DNA of 63,500 bases, from assembly GCF_000337915.1 (NCBI RefSeq), contig NZ_AOJE01000070.1:233813-297312 (forward strand). The letters run 5' to 3'. Of the stretch, positions 26,136 to 34,301 are shown piece by piece. The number at the start of each line of letters is the position of its first letter. Position 1 is the first letter of the stretch. The translations under genes were made by a program, and so were the position numbers. The DNA is from Halorubrum saccharovorum DSM 1137 (lineage in GTDB: Archaea; Halobacteriota; Halobacteria; Halobacteriales; Haloferacaceae). The notes beneath the pieces were generated by a model, which saw nothing but the letters and a program-made list of their open reading frames with translations, had not been told where the DNA came from and ran no database searches.

Positions 26136-28127
26136 TCACAGCCGCGAGCGCGCCCTCGCCACCGCCGGCACGCGCACGCCGATCGTCTCGGCGAGCGCCT
26201 CGGCCGCGCTCAACAGCCACTCGGCGCGCTCGACGCGCGAGTCGAGGTCGCCCGGCCCGATCCGGTACGACTCCACCAGCTCCTCGACGGTCGCGCCGCC
26301 GATCCACTCGTCGAGGATACGCGCCGTCTTCACCGACTCCAGCCACTCCTCGAAGTCGTCCGTCTCGTCCATCGCCGTCGTCAGCGTCCCCGCGTTCGCC
26401 CGCGCGAACCGGTATATCTCGGCGCGCTCAGCGTTGCCGAGGTAGGTGTCCTGCATGTCGGGCGTGTCGCAGATCACCTCGAAGACGGTGAGCGTCGTCG
26501 GGTTCGACATGCCTGCCGCCGTCCGGAGTCCGGAGACGATCCGCTCGGCGGTCTCCGGTCTGACGTACTGCTTCGAAGCCGTCTCTCCGACCGGGGTGGC
26601 GATCAGCCGGTACGCCTCGACGCCGCCCTCGCCGGTCTCGCGGCGGACCAGGCCGCCGGAGACGAGGTCGTCGACCGCGACGGCGACGGCGTCGGCCAGC
26701 CCGCCGGCGCCGGTCTCCCGGGCGTAAAACGTCCCCTCGAACACGTCGAGGATCTCGGCCTCCGTCTCGGCGAACCCGGTCGCGATCGCCGAGAGGACGT
26801 GCGTCCGCAGCGACGCCGGGTCGGCGAGCGTCGACTCGACCGCCTCCGGCTCCCCCTCGACGTACCGCTCGACGAGTTCGGCCTCGGTGTCCCGATCGCC
26901 GACGAGGACGGCCTCGCCGTACGGGTCCAATCCCGGTCGGCCGGCGCGTCCGCACATCTGGTGGACCTCGAGCGTGGGGAGCCACTCCATCGCCGACCCC
27001 GCGTACCGCTTCTGGTCGCGGACCACGACTCGACGCGCGGGCACGTTGACGCCGGCGGCCAGCGTCGGCGTCGCGCAGATACAGGCGACCTCGCGGTCGC
27101 GGAAGGCCTCCTCGACGACCGCCCGGTGGCCGGCCCGCAGGCCGGCGTGGTGGAAGGCAACGCCGGACCGCAGGCAGTCTGCCAGCCGCCGGCCGGTGGC
27201 GGTGCCGTCCACGTCGGCAGCCTCGTCGCCCGCGGCCGCGGCGGCCGCTTCGACGCCCAATCGCTCGGCGAGCCCGTCGTCCGCGAGCCGCTCGGCCAGC
27301 GCGGCCGCCTCGGTCCGCGACCGGACGAACGCGAGACACTGCCCCCCCTGATCGACCGCGTCGGCGACGAGGGCGGCGGTGATGTCGGTGTCGTCAGGGG
27401 GATCGTCGTCACCGGTCCCGTCGTCGTTTCCGCCTCCACTCCCGTCCTCGTCGGCGGCGCCGTCCTCGACCGTTATCGCCGTCCCGTCGTCGAACGTCAC
27501 CTCCCCGCCGACGGCGACCCCGGTGCGCAGGCTGACGGGTCGCCACTCGGACTCCACGAGGGTCGCGTCCAGCCACTCCGCGATCGCCTCCGGGTTGTCG
27601 ACGGTCGCGGACAGCGCGACGACCTGTAGCTCGGGGTTCCGCCGACGGAGCGTCGCGAGAGTCACTTCGAGGGTCGGGCCGCGGCGCTCCGCGCCGAGGA
27701 GGTGGACCTCGTCGACCGCGACGCAGGCGAGGTCGTCGACCCACGACGCGCCGTTGCGGATCGCGGAGTCGACCTTCTCGCTCGTGGCGACGACCACGTC
27801 GTTCCCCGCGAGCGCCTCGCCCGACGCGTCGAAGTCACCGGTCGAGATGGCGGCGTCGACGCCCGGTAGCGCCGCGAACGCCTCGTACTTCTCGCGGGCG
27901 AGCGCGCGAAGCGGGCAGACGTACAGCCCGGGGCCGTCCGCGGTCAGCAGCGCCAACTCGGCGATAAACGTCTTTCCGGAGGCAGTCGGCACCGCGGCGA
28001 CGACGTTCTCGCCCTCACAGACGCCGGCGTCGGCCGCGGCCACTTGGGGCGGATACAGCTCGCTGATCCCCCCATCGGTGAAGTGATCGACGAACCGCTC
28101 CGAGAGCGGGAGATCGCGAACGCGCAT
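26136..28127 (-). CDS. Hel308-like superfamily 2 DNA helicase
   Basis: 663-residue ATP-dependent helicase. Motif I is PTASGKT, motif Ia is CPLRALAREKYE, motif II is DEVH, motif III is LSATVDN, and the second RecA domain has CLAFVRSRTEAAALAE, CATPTLAAGVNVPAR and motif VI QMCGRAGRPGLDPYGEA. A winged-helix and ratchet region with the C-terminal SYRIGPGDLDSR helix-hairpin-like part follows, as in Hel308, which acts at stalled replication forks. An Asp/Gly-rich insert near residues 225-250 interrupts the second domain. A TTTTTAAATA box about 27 bases upstream supports the start. Confidence 0.85.
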   Translation of the reverse strand: MRVRDLPLSERFVDHFTDGGISELYPPQVAAADAGVCEGENVVAAVPTASGKTFIAELALLTADGPGLYVCPLRALAREKYEAFAALPGVDAAISTGDFDASGEALAGNDVVVATSEKVDSAIRNGASWVDDLACVAVDEVHLLGAERRGPTLEVTLATLRRRNPELQVVALSATVDNPEAIAEWLDATLVESEWRPVSLRTGVAVGGEVTFDDGTAITVEDGAADEDGSGGGNDDGTGDDDPPDDTDITAALVADAVDQGGQCLAFVRSRTEAAALAERLADDGLAERLGVEAAAAAAGDEAADVDGTATGRRLADCLRSGVAFHHAGLRAGHRAVVEEAFRDREVACICATPTLAAGVNVPARRVVVRDQKRYAGSAMEWLPTLEVHQMCGRAGRPGLDPYGEAVLVGDRDTEAELVERYVEGEPEAVESTLADPASLRTHVLSAIATGFAETEAEILDVFEGTFYARETGAGGLADAVAVAVDDLVSGGLVRRETGEGGVEAYRLIATPVGETASKQYVRPETAERIVSGLRTAAGMSNPTTLTVFEVICDTPDMQDTYLGNAERAEIYRFARANAGTLTTAMDETDDFEEWLESVKTARILDEWIGGATVEELVESYRIGPGDLDSRVERAEWLLSAAEALAETIGVRVPAVARARSRL

Positions 28128-28208
28128 TCGATCGCGGGTTCGGTCGGATCGTATTTAAAAAGTCGCGCGGCCAGCGTCACTCGGCGTCGTCGTCCGTCGG
28201 CGCCGGCA

Positions 28209-28802
28209 TCACTCCCCGGGGTCGGCGTCGAACTCCTGAAACAGCTTCTCGAAGTCGTCGTCGTCGTCGGTCACCGCCTCAAGCGACTGGTCGGCCTGCG
28301 ACCGGAGCTCGTCGATCCGGTCGGTGAGCCGCTGGTACTCTTCGTTGTCCGCGAGCTCGGTGGCGCTCTTCTCGGTCTCCAGCATCGCCTTCTTCGAGGT
28401 CAGCGAGAACAGCTCCTGCATCTCGGTGTCGTACTCTCCGCGTCGAAGCAGTCCCTCGACCGTCTCTCGGAGGGTGTCGCTGGTGACCGGCTTCACGAGA
28501 TAGTCGTCGAATCCCATCTTCAGGATGTCGAAGTCGGGTTCGACCGCGGTCACCATCGCGACGCGACAGTCGATGCCGCGCTCACGGACCGCGGAGAGGA
28601 CTTCGTCTCCGGAGAGCCCCGGCATCCGTCGGTCTAACAGGATCGCGTCGACCTTGTTGTCGGCCTCGTCGAGTTCGTCCAGCGCCTCCTGGCCGCCGTA
28701 CGCAGTCCGGACGCGATACTCGTCGCCGAGCCACGCGGCGTACAGGTCGGCCAAGTCTGGTTCGTCCTCAACCACGAGGACCAGCGACGGTTGCTCACTC
28801 AT
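28209..28802 (-). CDS. Response regulator with HalX domain
   Basis: 197 residues. The receiver domain (residues 5-120) has the acidic pair VVEDEPD, the phosphorylatable Asp in AILLDRRMPGLSG, and the Lys in DDYLVKPV. The C-terminal HalX domain (EMQELFSLTSKKAMLETEKS and the helical remainder) is a haloarchaeal module without a DNA-binding signature, often encoded beside histidine kinases; none is adjacent here. A TATTTTAATATA box at about 28855-28866 lies 50 bases upstream of the ATG, leaving a short leader. Confidence 0.9.
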   Translation of the reverse strand: MSEQPSLVLVVEDEPDLADLYAAWLGDEYRVRTAYGGQEALDELDEADNKVDAILLDRRMPGLSGDEVLSAVRERGIDCRVAMVTAVEPDFDILKMGFDDYLVKPVTSDTLRETVEGLLRRGEYDTEMQELFSLTSKKAMLETEKSATELADNEEYQRLTDRIDELRSQADQSLEAVTDDDDDFEKLFQEFDADPGE

Positions 28803-28935
28803 GGATGACCGGAGCGACGACGTGTTCGCTCACACGTTTCGTCTCTCCGCGGACTATATTAAAATACCTCTTCGGGCCCGCGTCACCGGTTCCGGGATCG
28901 CCTCGAATCCGGAATGTGATGCCGCTATCGCCGCG

Positions 28936-30423
28936 TCACTCGTTCGGGCTGTAGTTGGGCGCCTCGTCGGTGATCATCACGTCGTGCGGGTGGCCCTCGG
29001 TCTGACCGGCGCTGGAGACGCGGACGAACTCCGCGCGCTCGTGGAGCTCCGGGACGGTCTCGGCGCCGACGTACCCCATCCCGGAGCAGATGCCGCCCGT
29101 GAGCTGGTGGAGTTCGGAGGCGAGGCTCCCCTTGTACGGGGTCGCGGCCTCGACGCCCTCCGGGACGAACTCCTCGTCTTCGTTCTCTTCCTTGAGGTAG
29201 CGGTCGCCGCCGCCGGACTTCATCGCGCCGACCGACCCCATCCCGCGGTACTGTTTGTACTTCTTCCCCTGCATCGTGATGACGCGGCCGGGGGCCTCGT
29301 CGGTGCCGGCGAAGTACGAGCCGAGCATGACCGCGTTCGCGCCCGCGGCGAGCGCCTTGATCGCGTCGCCGGAGTACCGAATCCCGCCGTCGGCGATCAC
29401 CGGAACCCCGTGTTCGGAGGCCACGTCGGCCACCTGCGAGACGGCGGTCATCTGGGGCATCCCCGCGCCGCTCACCACGCGGGTGGTGCAGATCGAGCCC
29501 GGTCCGATTCCGACCTTCAGCCCGTCCGCGAAGTCGACGGCGGCCTCTGCGGCCTCGCGCGTCCCGACGTTGCCGACGACCACGTCGGCGTCGACCGTCT
29601 CCTTGATCGCCCGCGCCGAGTCGAGCACGTTGAGGTTGTGGGCGTGCGCGCAGTCGATGAAGATCACGTCGACGTCGGCCTCGTCCGCCGCGATGGCTCG
29701 CTCCTCCTCGAAGGGGCCGACCGCGACGCCGGCGAGCAGGCGACCGTCCTCGTCGCGGGCGGCCTCCTCGTGTTCGCGGCGCTGGAGGATCCCCTGCATC
29801 GTGACGAGCCCGACCAGCCCGTCGGCGTCGTCGACGATCGGGACGCGCTCGATCTTGTGGTCGTACATCAGTTCCAGCGCCTCGCGGGCGTCGACGTCTT
29901 CGGGCGCGGTGATGACCTCGTCGGTCATCGCCTCGCTGACGGCGTCGTCCTCGCCCACTTCCAGGTACGGACGGATGTCCGTTCCCGAGATGATCCCCAA
30001 GACCGCGTCGTCCCCGTCGACGACCGGGGCTCCGGAGACGCCCTGACGCTCCATCACGGCGTCGGCCTCGCGAACCGTGTCGTCGGGCGAGACGGTCACG
30101 ACGTTCTCGCGTCGGATGACGAGTTCGTGCGCGCGCTTGACGCGCTCGACCTCTTCGGCCGTCTCCTCGACGGTCATGTTGCGGTGGAGCACGCCGAGCC
30201 CGCCCTCTCGTGCCATCGCGATCGCGAGGTCGCTCTCGGTCACCGTGTCCATCGCCGCCGAGAGGATCGGAACGGTGAGTTCGACGTTCTTCGAGACGCG
30301 CGCGGAGAGGTCCGCGTCGTCGGGCTCGACGCGGCTCTCCTTGGGCCGTAAGAGCACGTCGTCGAACGTCAACGCTTCCGGGACATCGAGTTTCGATGAG
30401 AATCGACCGGAGTCTGTCGCCAT
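28936..30423 (-). CDS. guaB: IMP dehydrogenase
   Basis: 495-residue enzyme that oxidises IMP to XMP in GMP synthesis. It has the N-terminal catalytic start (LTFDDVLLRPKESRV), two CBS domains (about residues 100-215), the IMP/NAD loop VKVGIGPGSICTTRVV (here LKVGIGPGSICTTR) with the catalytic Cys, the ADGGIRYSGD strand, GSYFAGTDEAPG and the flap YRGMGSVGAM. The C-terminal Y-K-S-rich part is normal. The ATG at 30423 is 26 bases from a TTTTTTATC box, so the longer open frame is not used. Confidence 0.96.
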   Translation of the reverse strand: MATDSGRFSSKLDVPEALTFDDVLLRPKESRVEPDDADLSARVSKNVELTVPILSAAMDTVTESDLAIAMAREGGLGVLHRNMTVEETAEEVERVKRAHELVIRRENVVTVSPDDTVREADAVMERQGVSGAPVVDGDDAVLGIISGTDIRPYLEVGEDDAVSEAMTDEVITAPEDVDAREALELMYDHKIERVPIVDDADGLVGLVTMQGILQRREHEEAARDEDGRLLAGVAVGPFEEERAIAADEADVDVIFIDCAHAHNLNVLDSARAIKETVDADVVVGNVGTREAAEAAVDFADGLKVGIGPGSICTTRVVSGAGMPQMTAVSQVADVASEHGVPVIADGGIRYSGDAIKALAAGANAVMLGSYFAGTDEAPGRVITMQGKKYKQYRGMGSVGAMKSGGGDRYLKEENEDEEFVPEGVEAATPYKGSLASELHQLTGGICSGMGYVGAETVPELHERAEFVRVSSAGQTEGHPHDVMITDEAPNYSPNE

Positions 30424-30896
30424 ATAAATCGTCGTGAGTCGCTGATAAAAAACGTTGCGAGTCAGCACGGACGTGTACGTCGTTGTCATCCAAGTTCATC
30501 TACTATACAAGTTTGTGGATCGAATGCGTCTGAGTCGTTACCGCGTCGACATCGACGTCGTCTCCGCGTCCCAACTGGCGTTCGGAACTGCCGTCGATCC
30601 GGCGCTCTCAGTTCCGTCCGACGGACAACCACCTAATTCGATGAAAACAGACAATATGTACAGAAAATCCTCGAAATCCGTCGATACGATCGATCTTCTC
30701 GCTCCAGTAGTACGATAACGCAGCGATCGTACACGTATCGGCTATCGATACCGACCGATGTCCGAGAAATTATCAGCCGATTCGCGGTTCCGTCGTCACA
30801 TCCACGACGTACTTAAAAACGAGATGTTCCGATCTCTCGTTCCGTGCGGGCACGTCTCACACAACCTTTAACGCAACCGAAACGGATATATGAGGT
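30424..30896. other. 470-base intergenic region between guaB and the DUF5794 locus
   Basis: Lower-GC spacer. It holds the guaB promoter at its left end and TATA-like boxes at about 30812 (ACTTAAAAAC) and 30884 (GGATATATG) pointing right. An 87-codon frame at 30455-30718 (+) has no recognisable features and is not called a gene. No tRNA-like or attachment structure was seen. A small RNA from the 30812 box is possible but unsupported. Confidence 0.6.
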
Positions 30897-31103
30897 ATGG
30901 ACTCCGACAGTCCCGTGAATGCGCGCATCGCCGGCCAGCCGATCCTCCACCTCGGCGCCCGCTTTACAGCCGGCAATCCGCGCAAACGCTTTACATGGGC
31001 TCGTCGGGCCGCTCGCGGCTTCGACTCCGTACGCCGGGCCCTCGGCTATCGCGGGTCGTCCGCTTCCCACCGTGTACCCGTCGGTCAGGGACATCGCCCC
31101 TGA
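30897..31103 (+). CDS. Possible 68-residue leader ORF before the DUF5794 gene
   Basis: An ATG frame that ends with TGA directly before the ATG of the DUF5794 gene (31104). Its product is basic and Arg-rich (PRKRFTWARRAARGFDSVRR), unlike the acidic proteins around it, which argues against a stable protein. It begins soon after a GGATATATG box. It could be a translated leader or simply untranslated leader sequence; the repeated CGCTTTACA in it might also be a second promoter. Confidence 0.25.
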   Translation: MDSDSPVNARIAGQPILHLGARFTAGNPRKRFTWARRAARGFDSVRRALGYRGSSASHRVPVGQGHRP

Positions 31104-32141
31104 ATGAGCGTCTCACGCCACCCGATCGCGCTCCGACTCGAACAGCAGGTCGGGAGCGCGACGAAGCTGCTCGCGACCGTGATGGTGTTGCCGCTCGTCG
31201 ACGGGATCTTCCCCGCCTTAGTCGTCGCCGGCGTCCTGACGACTGCGACGGGCGTGATCGAGACGGGCATCCTCATCTTCGGTGGCTCAGCGACCGCCGC
31301 CGTGATCCTCGCGGAGATGGACGGCAGTCGCCGACAGATGGCCGGATCCGTGCTGCTGATCGGCGCGGTCATCATCCCGCTCGCCGCGCTTGAGGCCGCC
31401 TTCGCACCCACGTTCAGAGGGTTCCTGAACCTCCCCGTCTTCGAGCGCTTCGCCGGCCTGGTGATCCTCACGATCGCCGCCAAGACCGCGAGCTCGGAGA
31501 TCGGCGAGTACCTACCGAGCCCCGGCGTCATCATCTCGCTCGGGCTCGTCGCCAGCTTCGACCCGTCCGGGTTCGTCCTCCGGACCTCGCCGGAGTACGT
31601 CCTCAACGGCGCCGCCGCAGCGGGCGTCGGCGTCGGGTTCGCGTTAGCGATCGCGCTGCTGTCCCCGCATCTCCGCGGACGCGTCGACATCGACCGGTTC
31701 CGGTTCGGCTCGGCCGTCGCGCTGGGCGTGCTCGCGCTGCCGATCCTGCTCGGCCCCTTCGACCTCATGCAGACCGACGCGCCCATCGCGCTGGCGGTGC
31801 TCGGCGTGACCACCCTGTTCGCCTACGATCCGAACGCCGGACCGGCCGGCGCTTCCGCTGGCGAAAGCGCCAGTGACGACCCCGACGGCGGTGCCGGAGA
31901 CGGCGGCGCGACCACGGCGGACGACGAAGTCGACGACGACGCGGACGCCGACGGCGGTGCGGACGGCGAGGGAGACGCGGAGCAGTCCGAACCCCCGCTC
32001 GACGCGCCGACCGCGCCCGGCCCCATCGTCGACGACGACGTGGCGGTGATCGCCAACGGCGGCGATCCCTCGACCGCGAGCGACGACGGAGACGGGACGG
32101 ACCCTTTCGCGGACGACGATTCCCGGGCGCCCTGGCTGTAG
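31104..32141 (+). CDS. DUF5794 membrane protein
   Basis: 345 residues. The first 240 are hydrophobic with about seven membrane segments (for example LATVMVLPLVDGIFPALVVAG and GAAAAGVGVGFALAIALLSP). The last 100 are an acidic, low-complexity tail (DDEVDDDADADGGADGEG). This matches the haloarchaeal family DUF5794, whose function is unknown. The neighbour DUF5795 accompanies it in other haloarchaea, to my knowledge, so the two may work together. Confidence 0.8.
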   Translation: MSVSRHPIALRLEQQVGSATKLLATVMVLPLVDGIFPALVVAGVLTTATGVIETGILIFGGSATAAVILAEMDGSRRQMAGSVLLIGAVIIPLAALEAAFAPTFRGFLNLPVFERFAGLVILTIAAKTASSEIGEYLPSPGVIISLGLVASFDPSGFVLRTSPEYVLNGAAAAGVGVGFALAIALLSPHLRGRVDIDRFRFGSAVALGVLALPILLGPFDLMQTDAPIALAVLGVTTLFAYDPNAGPAGASAGESASDDPDGGAGDGGATTADDEVDDDADADGGADGEGDAEQSEPPLDAPTAPGPIVDDDVAVIANGGDPSTASDDGDGTDPFADDDSRAPWL

Positions 32142-32233
32142 ACACTGGAACCCCGGGACGGTACGAACGGGCCGGAGCCATTCTCCGCCCCGCGTGTCGC
32201 CGGTGTTTAGGTGCTCGGCGGTGAACGGCAGGT

Positions 32234-32461
32234 ATGTCCAATCGCGTCGTGCAGGGGCGGATGGTGACGCCAGAGAAGCTCGCGGAGCTGGTCGAGGGCG
32301 AGTCGGTGCTCGAAGCCGAATCGATCGCGGACGCCGACCGCGACTGTCCGGAGTGCGGCGGCGACGTCATCACCGTCGGGTACATGCCGAGCGTCACCGA
32401 GTTCGTGAACGGCTACAAGTGCCAGGAGTGCGAGTGGAGCGCCGACGACCGAGAGGAGTGA
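32234..32461 (+). CDS. DUF5795 small zinc-ribbon protein
   Basis: 75 residues with a CxxC...CxxC zinc ribbon: DCPECGGDVITVGYMPS and GYKCQECEWSAD. The first half (VVQGRMVTPEKLAELVEGES) is the conserved DUF5795 part. The gene lies 92 bases after DUF5794 on the same strand. Zinc binding is predicted from the cysteines; the partner or nucleic-acid target is unknown. Confidence 0.85.
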   Translation: MSNRVVQGRMVTPEKLAELVEGESVLEAESIADADRDCPECGGDVITVGYMPSVTEFVNGYKCQECEWSADDREE

Positions 32462-32622
32462 CTGAGCGGCGTCGCCGTCTTCGCTCCACTACATCCCACC
32501 TCGATCGGCCGTTCCGTCGCCCGATCGCTCGCGATCGAAACCCCTTTATCTGCGTTTCGGCAATCAACTGATGCGAGATCACGCGGGGCTGTGGCCAAGC
32601 CAGGCATGGCGACTGACTCCAG

Positions 32623-32723
32623 AGGCTTGCGCCCGGGACGACACTCCAGACTGATATACCGAGCGGCCGACTGATCATCGGTCGTGTTGACGACCCTCTG
32701 GAGTTCCGAGGCGCACCGGAGAT
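32623..32723 (+). ncRNA. tRNA-Trp intron, probable box C/D guide RNA
   Basis: CCTCTGGAGT at 32695-32704 is a perfect 10-base complement of ACTCCAGAGG at 32616-32625, which spans the anticodon loop and 5' splice site. In Haloferax the homologous intron guides 2'-O-methylation of the same tRNA. The exact intron ends are set by the anticodon-loop length and could be off by a base or two. Confidence 0.7.
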
Positions 32724-32745
32724 ATCAGTCGATCGGGGGTTCAAA

Positions 32746-32759
32746 TCCCTCCGGCCCCA
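32746..32759. repeat. Left attachment core (3' end of tRNA-Trp)
   Basis: TCCCTCCGGCCCCA occurs here inside tRNA-Trp and again as a direct repeat at 48436-48449. Direct duplication of a tRNA 3' end is the standard trace of tyrosine-recombinase integration. Confidence 0.85.
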
Positions 32760-32840
32760 TAGCGGTCTTCACTCTAACGTATTACTTCTCAGTAATAGGT
32801 ATTCGACTAAAAACAGGTCCACAACCGGAGGGGTTCCGGC

Positions 32841-33240
32841 GTGAGCGTCGATATGCCCTCGACGGCGGACGCGACGCTCGGGACGCTCCCCGATCCGCGC
32901 CTCGAGGACCGCGTCGCTCCCGAGCCGGCCGCCCACGGCGCCGCCGCTCAGGCCGTGTTCAACGACGCGGGTCGCGACCTCGCGCTCTACTCGGCGGTCC
33001 ACCAGCTGTGGTACGATGTCGTCGGCGACCGCGACGACGAGCCCGGAATCGCCGCCGAAGTCGATCACGATGTGCTCCCGTGGCTCGACGCGCCGACGCC
33101 CGGCCGCGAGTGGGTCGTGAAGCTCACCTCGTCGCGCTGGAAGGCCGGCACGGGGACAGGAGACGACTACTCGGCGTACTACAAGTACGACCTCACGCTC
33201 CGCGAGCGCGACGAGGACGGCGACGTCGACGACTGCGATC
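32841..33240 (+). pseudogene. 3'-truncated gene next to the left attachment site
   Basis: A GTG frame with an ACTAAAAAC box about 30 bases upstream. It encodes about 133 natural-looking residues (MSVDMPSTADATLGTLPDPR, RDLALYSAVHQLWYDVV, VDHDVLPWLDAPTPG, DDYSAYYKYDLTLRERDEDG). Beyond about 33240 the sequence becomes Arg/Gly-rich antisense of the opposite gene, so the 3' part is lost at a junction. The family is not recognised; position at the element edge suggests a plasmid or virus gene. Confidence 0.6.
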
Positions 33241-34118
33241 CACCGTGCCGTCGTGAACGCCTCCGCCTCTCGGAGGAGGAACAGCGACCCCACGGCGATC
33301 CCGGCGACGGCGATGATCGCGCCGGTCTCGGCTCCGATGCTGAACAGCCCGGCCTGCGCCGCCGCCACGGCGATCGCGGCGCCGACGGCGCCGGTGAGGA
33401 GCCGGTTCTCTCCGACGCTCACCAGGCCGCTGCCAACCACCGAGACGGCTGACTCTACTGCCGAGCCGAGCGGTCCACCGACCCGCGGGATACGGGAGAC
33501 CACGCTATCGATGCTGGAGGCGACCGCGTCGACGGCGTCGCGCGAGCTTGCCGGACGCGTCCCGGCGACGAACAGCATCGCGACGCTGCCGAACAACGCG
33601 AGGAGGCTCGGAAGGTTCCCGGTTGTCGTGACTGCGAAGATGCCACCGCCGACCGAGTCCGTCGACGTGCTCGGTGGGTCGGTCGGCACGATCGACACGA
33701 GCCCCACGTCGTCGCGGCTCACTTCGATCGGGTCCGGCTTCTCCGCGGCGCCGAGGTCCTCGCCCGTCGAGTCGACGACCGCGTACCACTGGCCGTCCGT
33801 GCCGGCGACGTACTCCACGGTCCACGAGTCCCCGACGACGCTCGCCGGCTCGACGACGAACTCCGTGTTCGTCTGGTTGGCGCTCTCCGGCACCCGGACG
33901 CGCATGCTGTTCTGCTCGGGCGACACGCGGGCGGAGAGCGTGTTCAACGTCACCTCTGATCCCGACGATGCGTTCGGCGCGTAGAGGCGCTGGTCGCCGG
34001 TGCCGTATATCTCGACATAGTCGCTCTCAGCGGAGTAGCTCTCGTTATCAGCGTGGTAGACGAGCGATCCCTGTGGCGTCTCGCCGACGCCGAGGTTGCT
34101 ATCCGAGCCCCACGTCAC
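33232..34118 (-). pseudogene. Truncated membrane-protein gene, both ends disturbed
   Basis: The frame runs from a GTG at 34118. It encodes a beta-rich, Asn/Thr/Ser-rich part (about 150 residues, for example NTLSARVSPEQNSMRVRVPE and SWTVEYVAGTDGQWYAVVDS), then several hydrophobic helices (LPSLLALFGSVAMLFVAG, LLTGAVGAAIAVAAAQAG, IIAVAGIAVGSLFLL). It abuts the IS5 fragment at 34117, so the true N-terminus is probably missing. After about 33235 it runs antisense to the preceding gene. A viral envelope or secreted membrane protein is possible; no family was recognised. Confidence 0.55.
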
Positions 34119-34245
34119 GATGCTTGATCAGTGGACGAATCTCGTGTTGATGGGTAAGTCGTCTGATCTTCTGGTCCTCGTAGCCTTTGTCACCGAGCAG
34201 AACGTGAATGCTCTCGGGGTTGCGCTTGATCAACGACGGGGCGAC
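34117..34245 (-). pseudogene. IS5-family transposase fragment
   Basis: Reading the minus strand from 34245 gives about 43 residues of a DDE transposase: PSLIKRNPESIHVLLGDKGY and then EDQKIRRLTHQHEIRPLIKH. The GDKGYED and IRPLIKH blocks are characteristic of the C-terminal half of haloarchaeal IS5 transposases. Both ends of the gene are missing, and no terminal inverted repeats were found at this spot. The fragment sits at the junction of the truncated membrane-protein gene and the transglutaminase operon. Confidence 0.75.
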
Positions 34246-34265
34246 CTAGAAATCGTGTATTAGGG

Positions 34266-34278
34266 ATAAGTTAATATG
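34266..34278 (+). promoter_or_regulatory. TATA box of the transglutaminase operon
   Basis: GATAAGTTAATAT lies about 30 bases before the GTG at 34302, just right of the IS5 fragment. It shows that the operon kept, or gained, its own promoter at this junction. Confidence 0.5.
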
Positions 34279-34301
34279 TACCGAAATCAACAGGTGTCGG
34301 T

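Larger units (their letters stand above)
32585..32759 (+). tRNA. tRNA-Trp (CCA) with an intron of about 100 nt
   Basis: Exon 1 begins GGGGCTG and runs to the anticodon CCA at 32619-32621. Exon 2 restarts around 32724 (A then TCAGT, pairing with ACTGA of the anticodon stem) and ends in the acceptor strand CGGCCCC with discriminator A at 32759. All four stems close. The intron starts after position 37 and ends near 32723; GCGCC (32629-32633) and GGCGC (32710-32714) can form the central helix of a bulge-helix-bulge splice site. It carries CTGA boxes at 32651 and 32671 and a TTGACGA at 32687, as expected for the haloarchaeal tRNA-Trp intron that doubles as a box C/D guide. Confidence 0.95.

Noticed and set aside
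30455-30718. 87-codon frame in the guaB upstream region
   Set aside because: No motif, ordinary intergenic composition, and it overlaps the guaB promoter.
32769-33230. C-terminal third of the 449-codon minus-strand frame
   Set aside because: It is antisense to a more natural plus-strand coding stretch, so it is treated as read-through past a junction.
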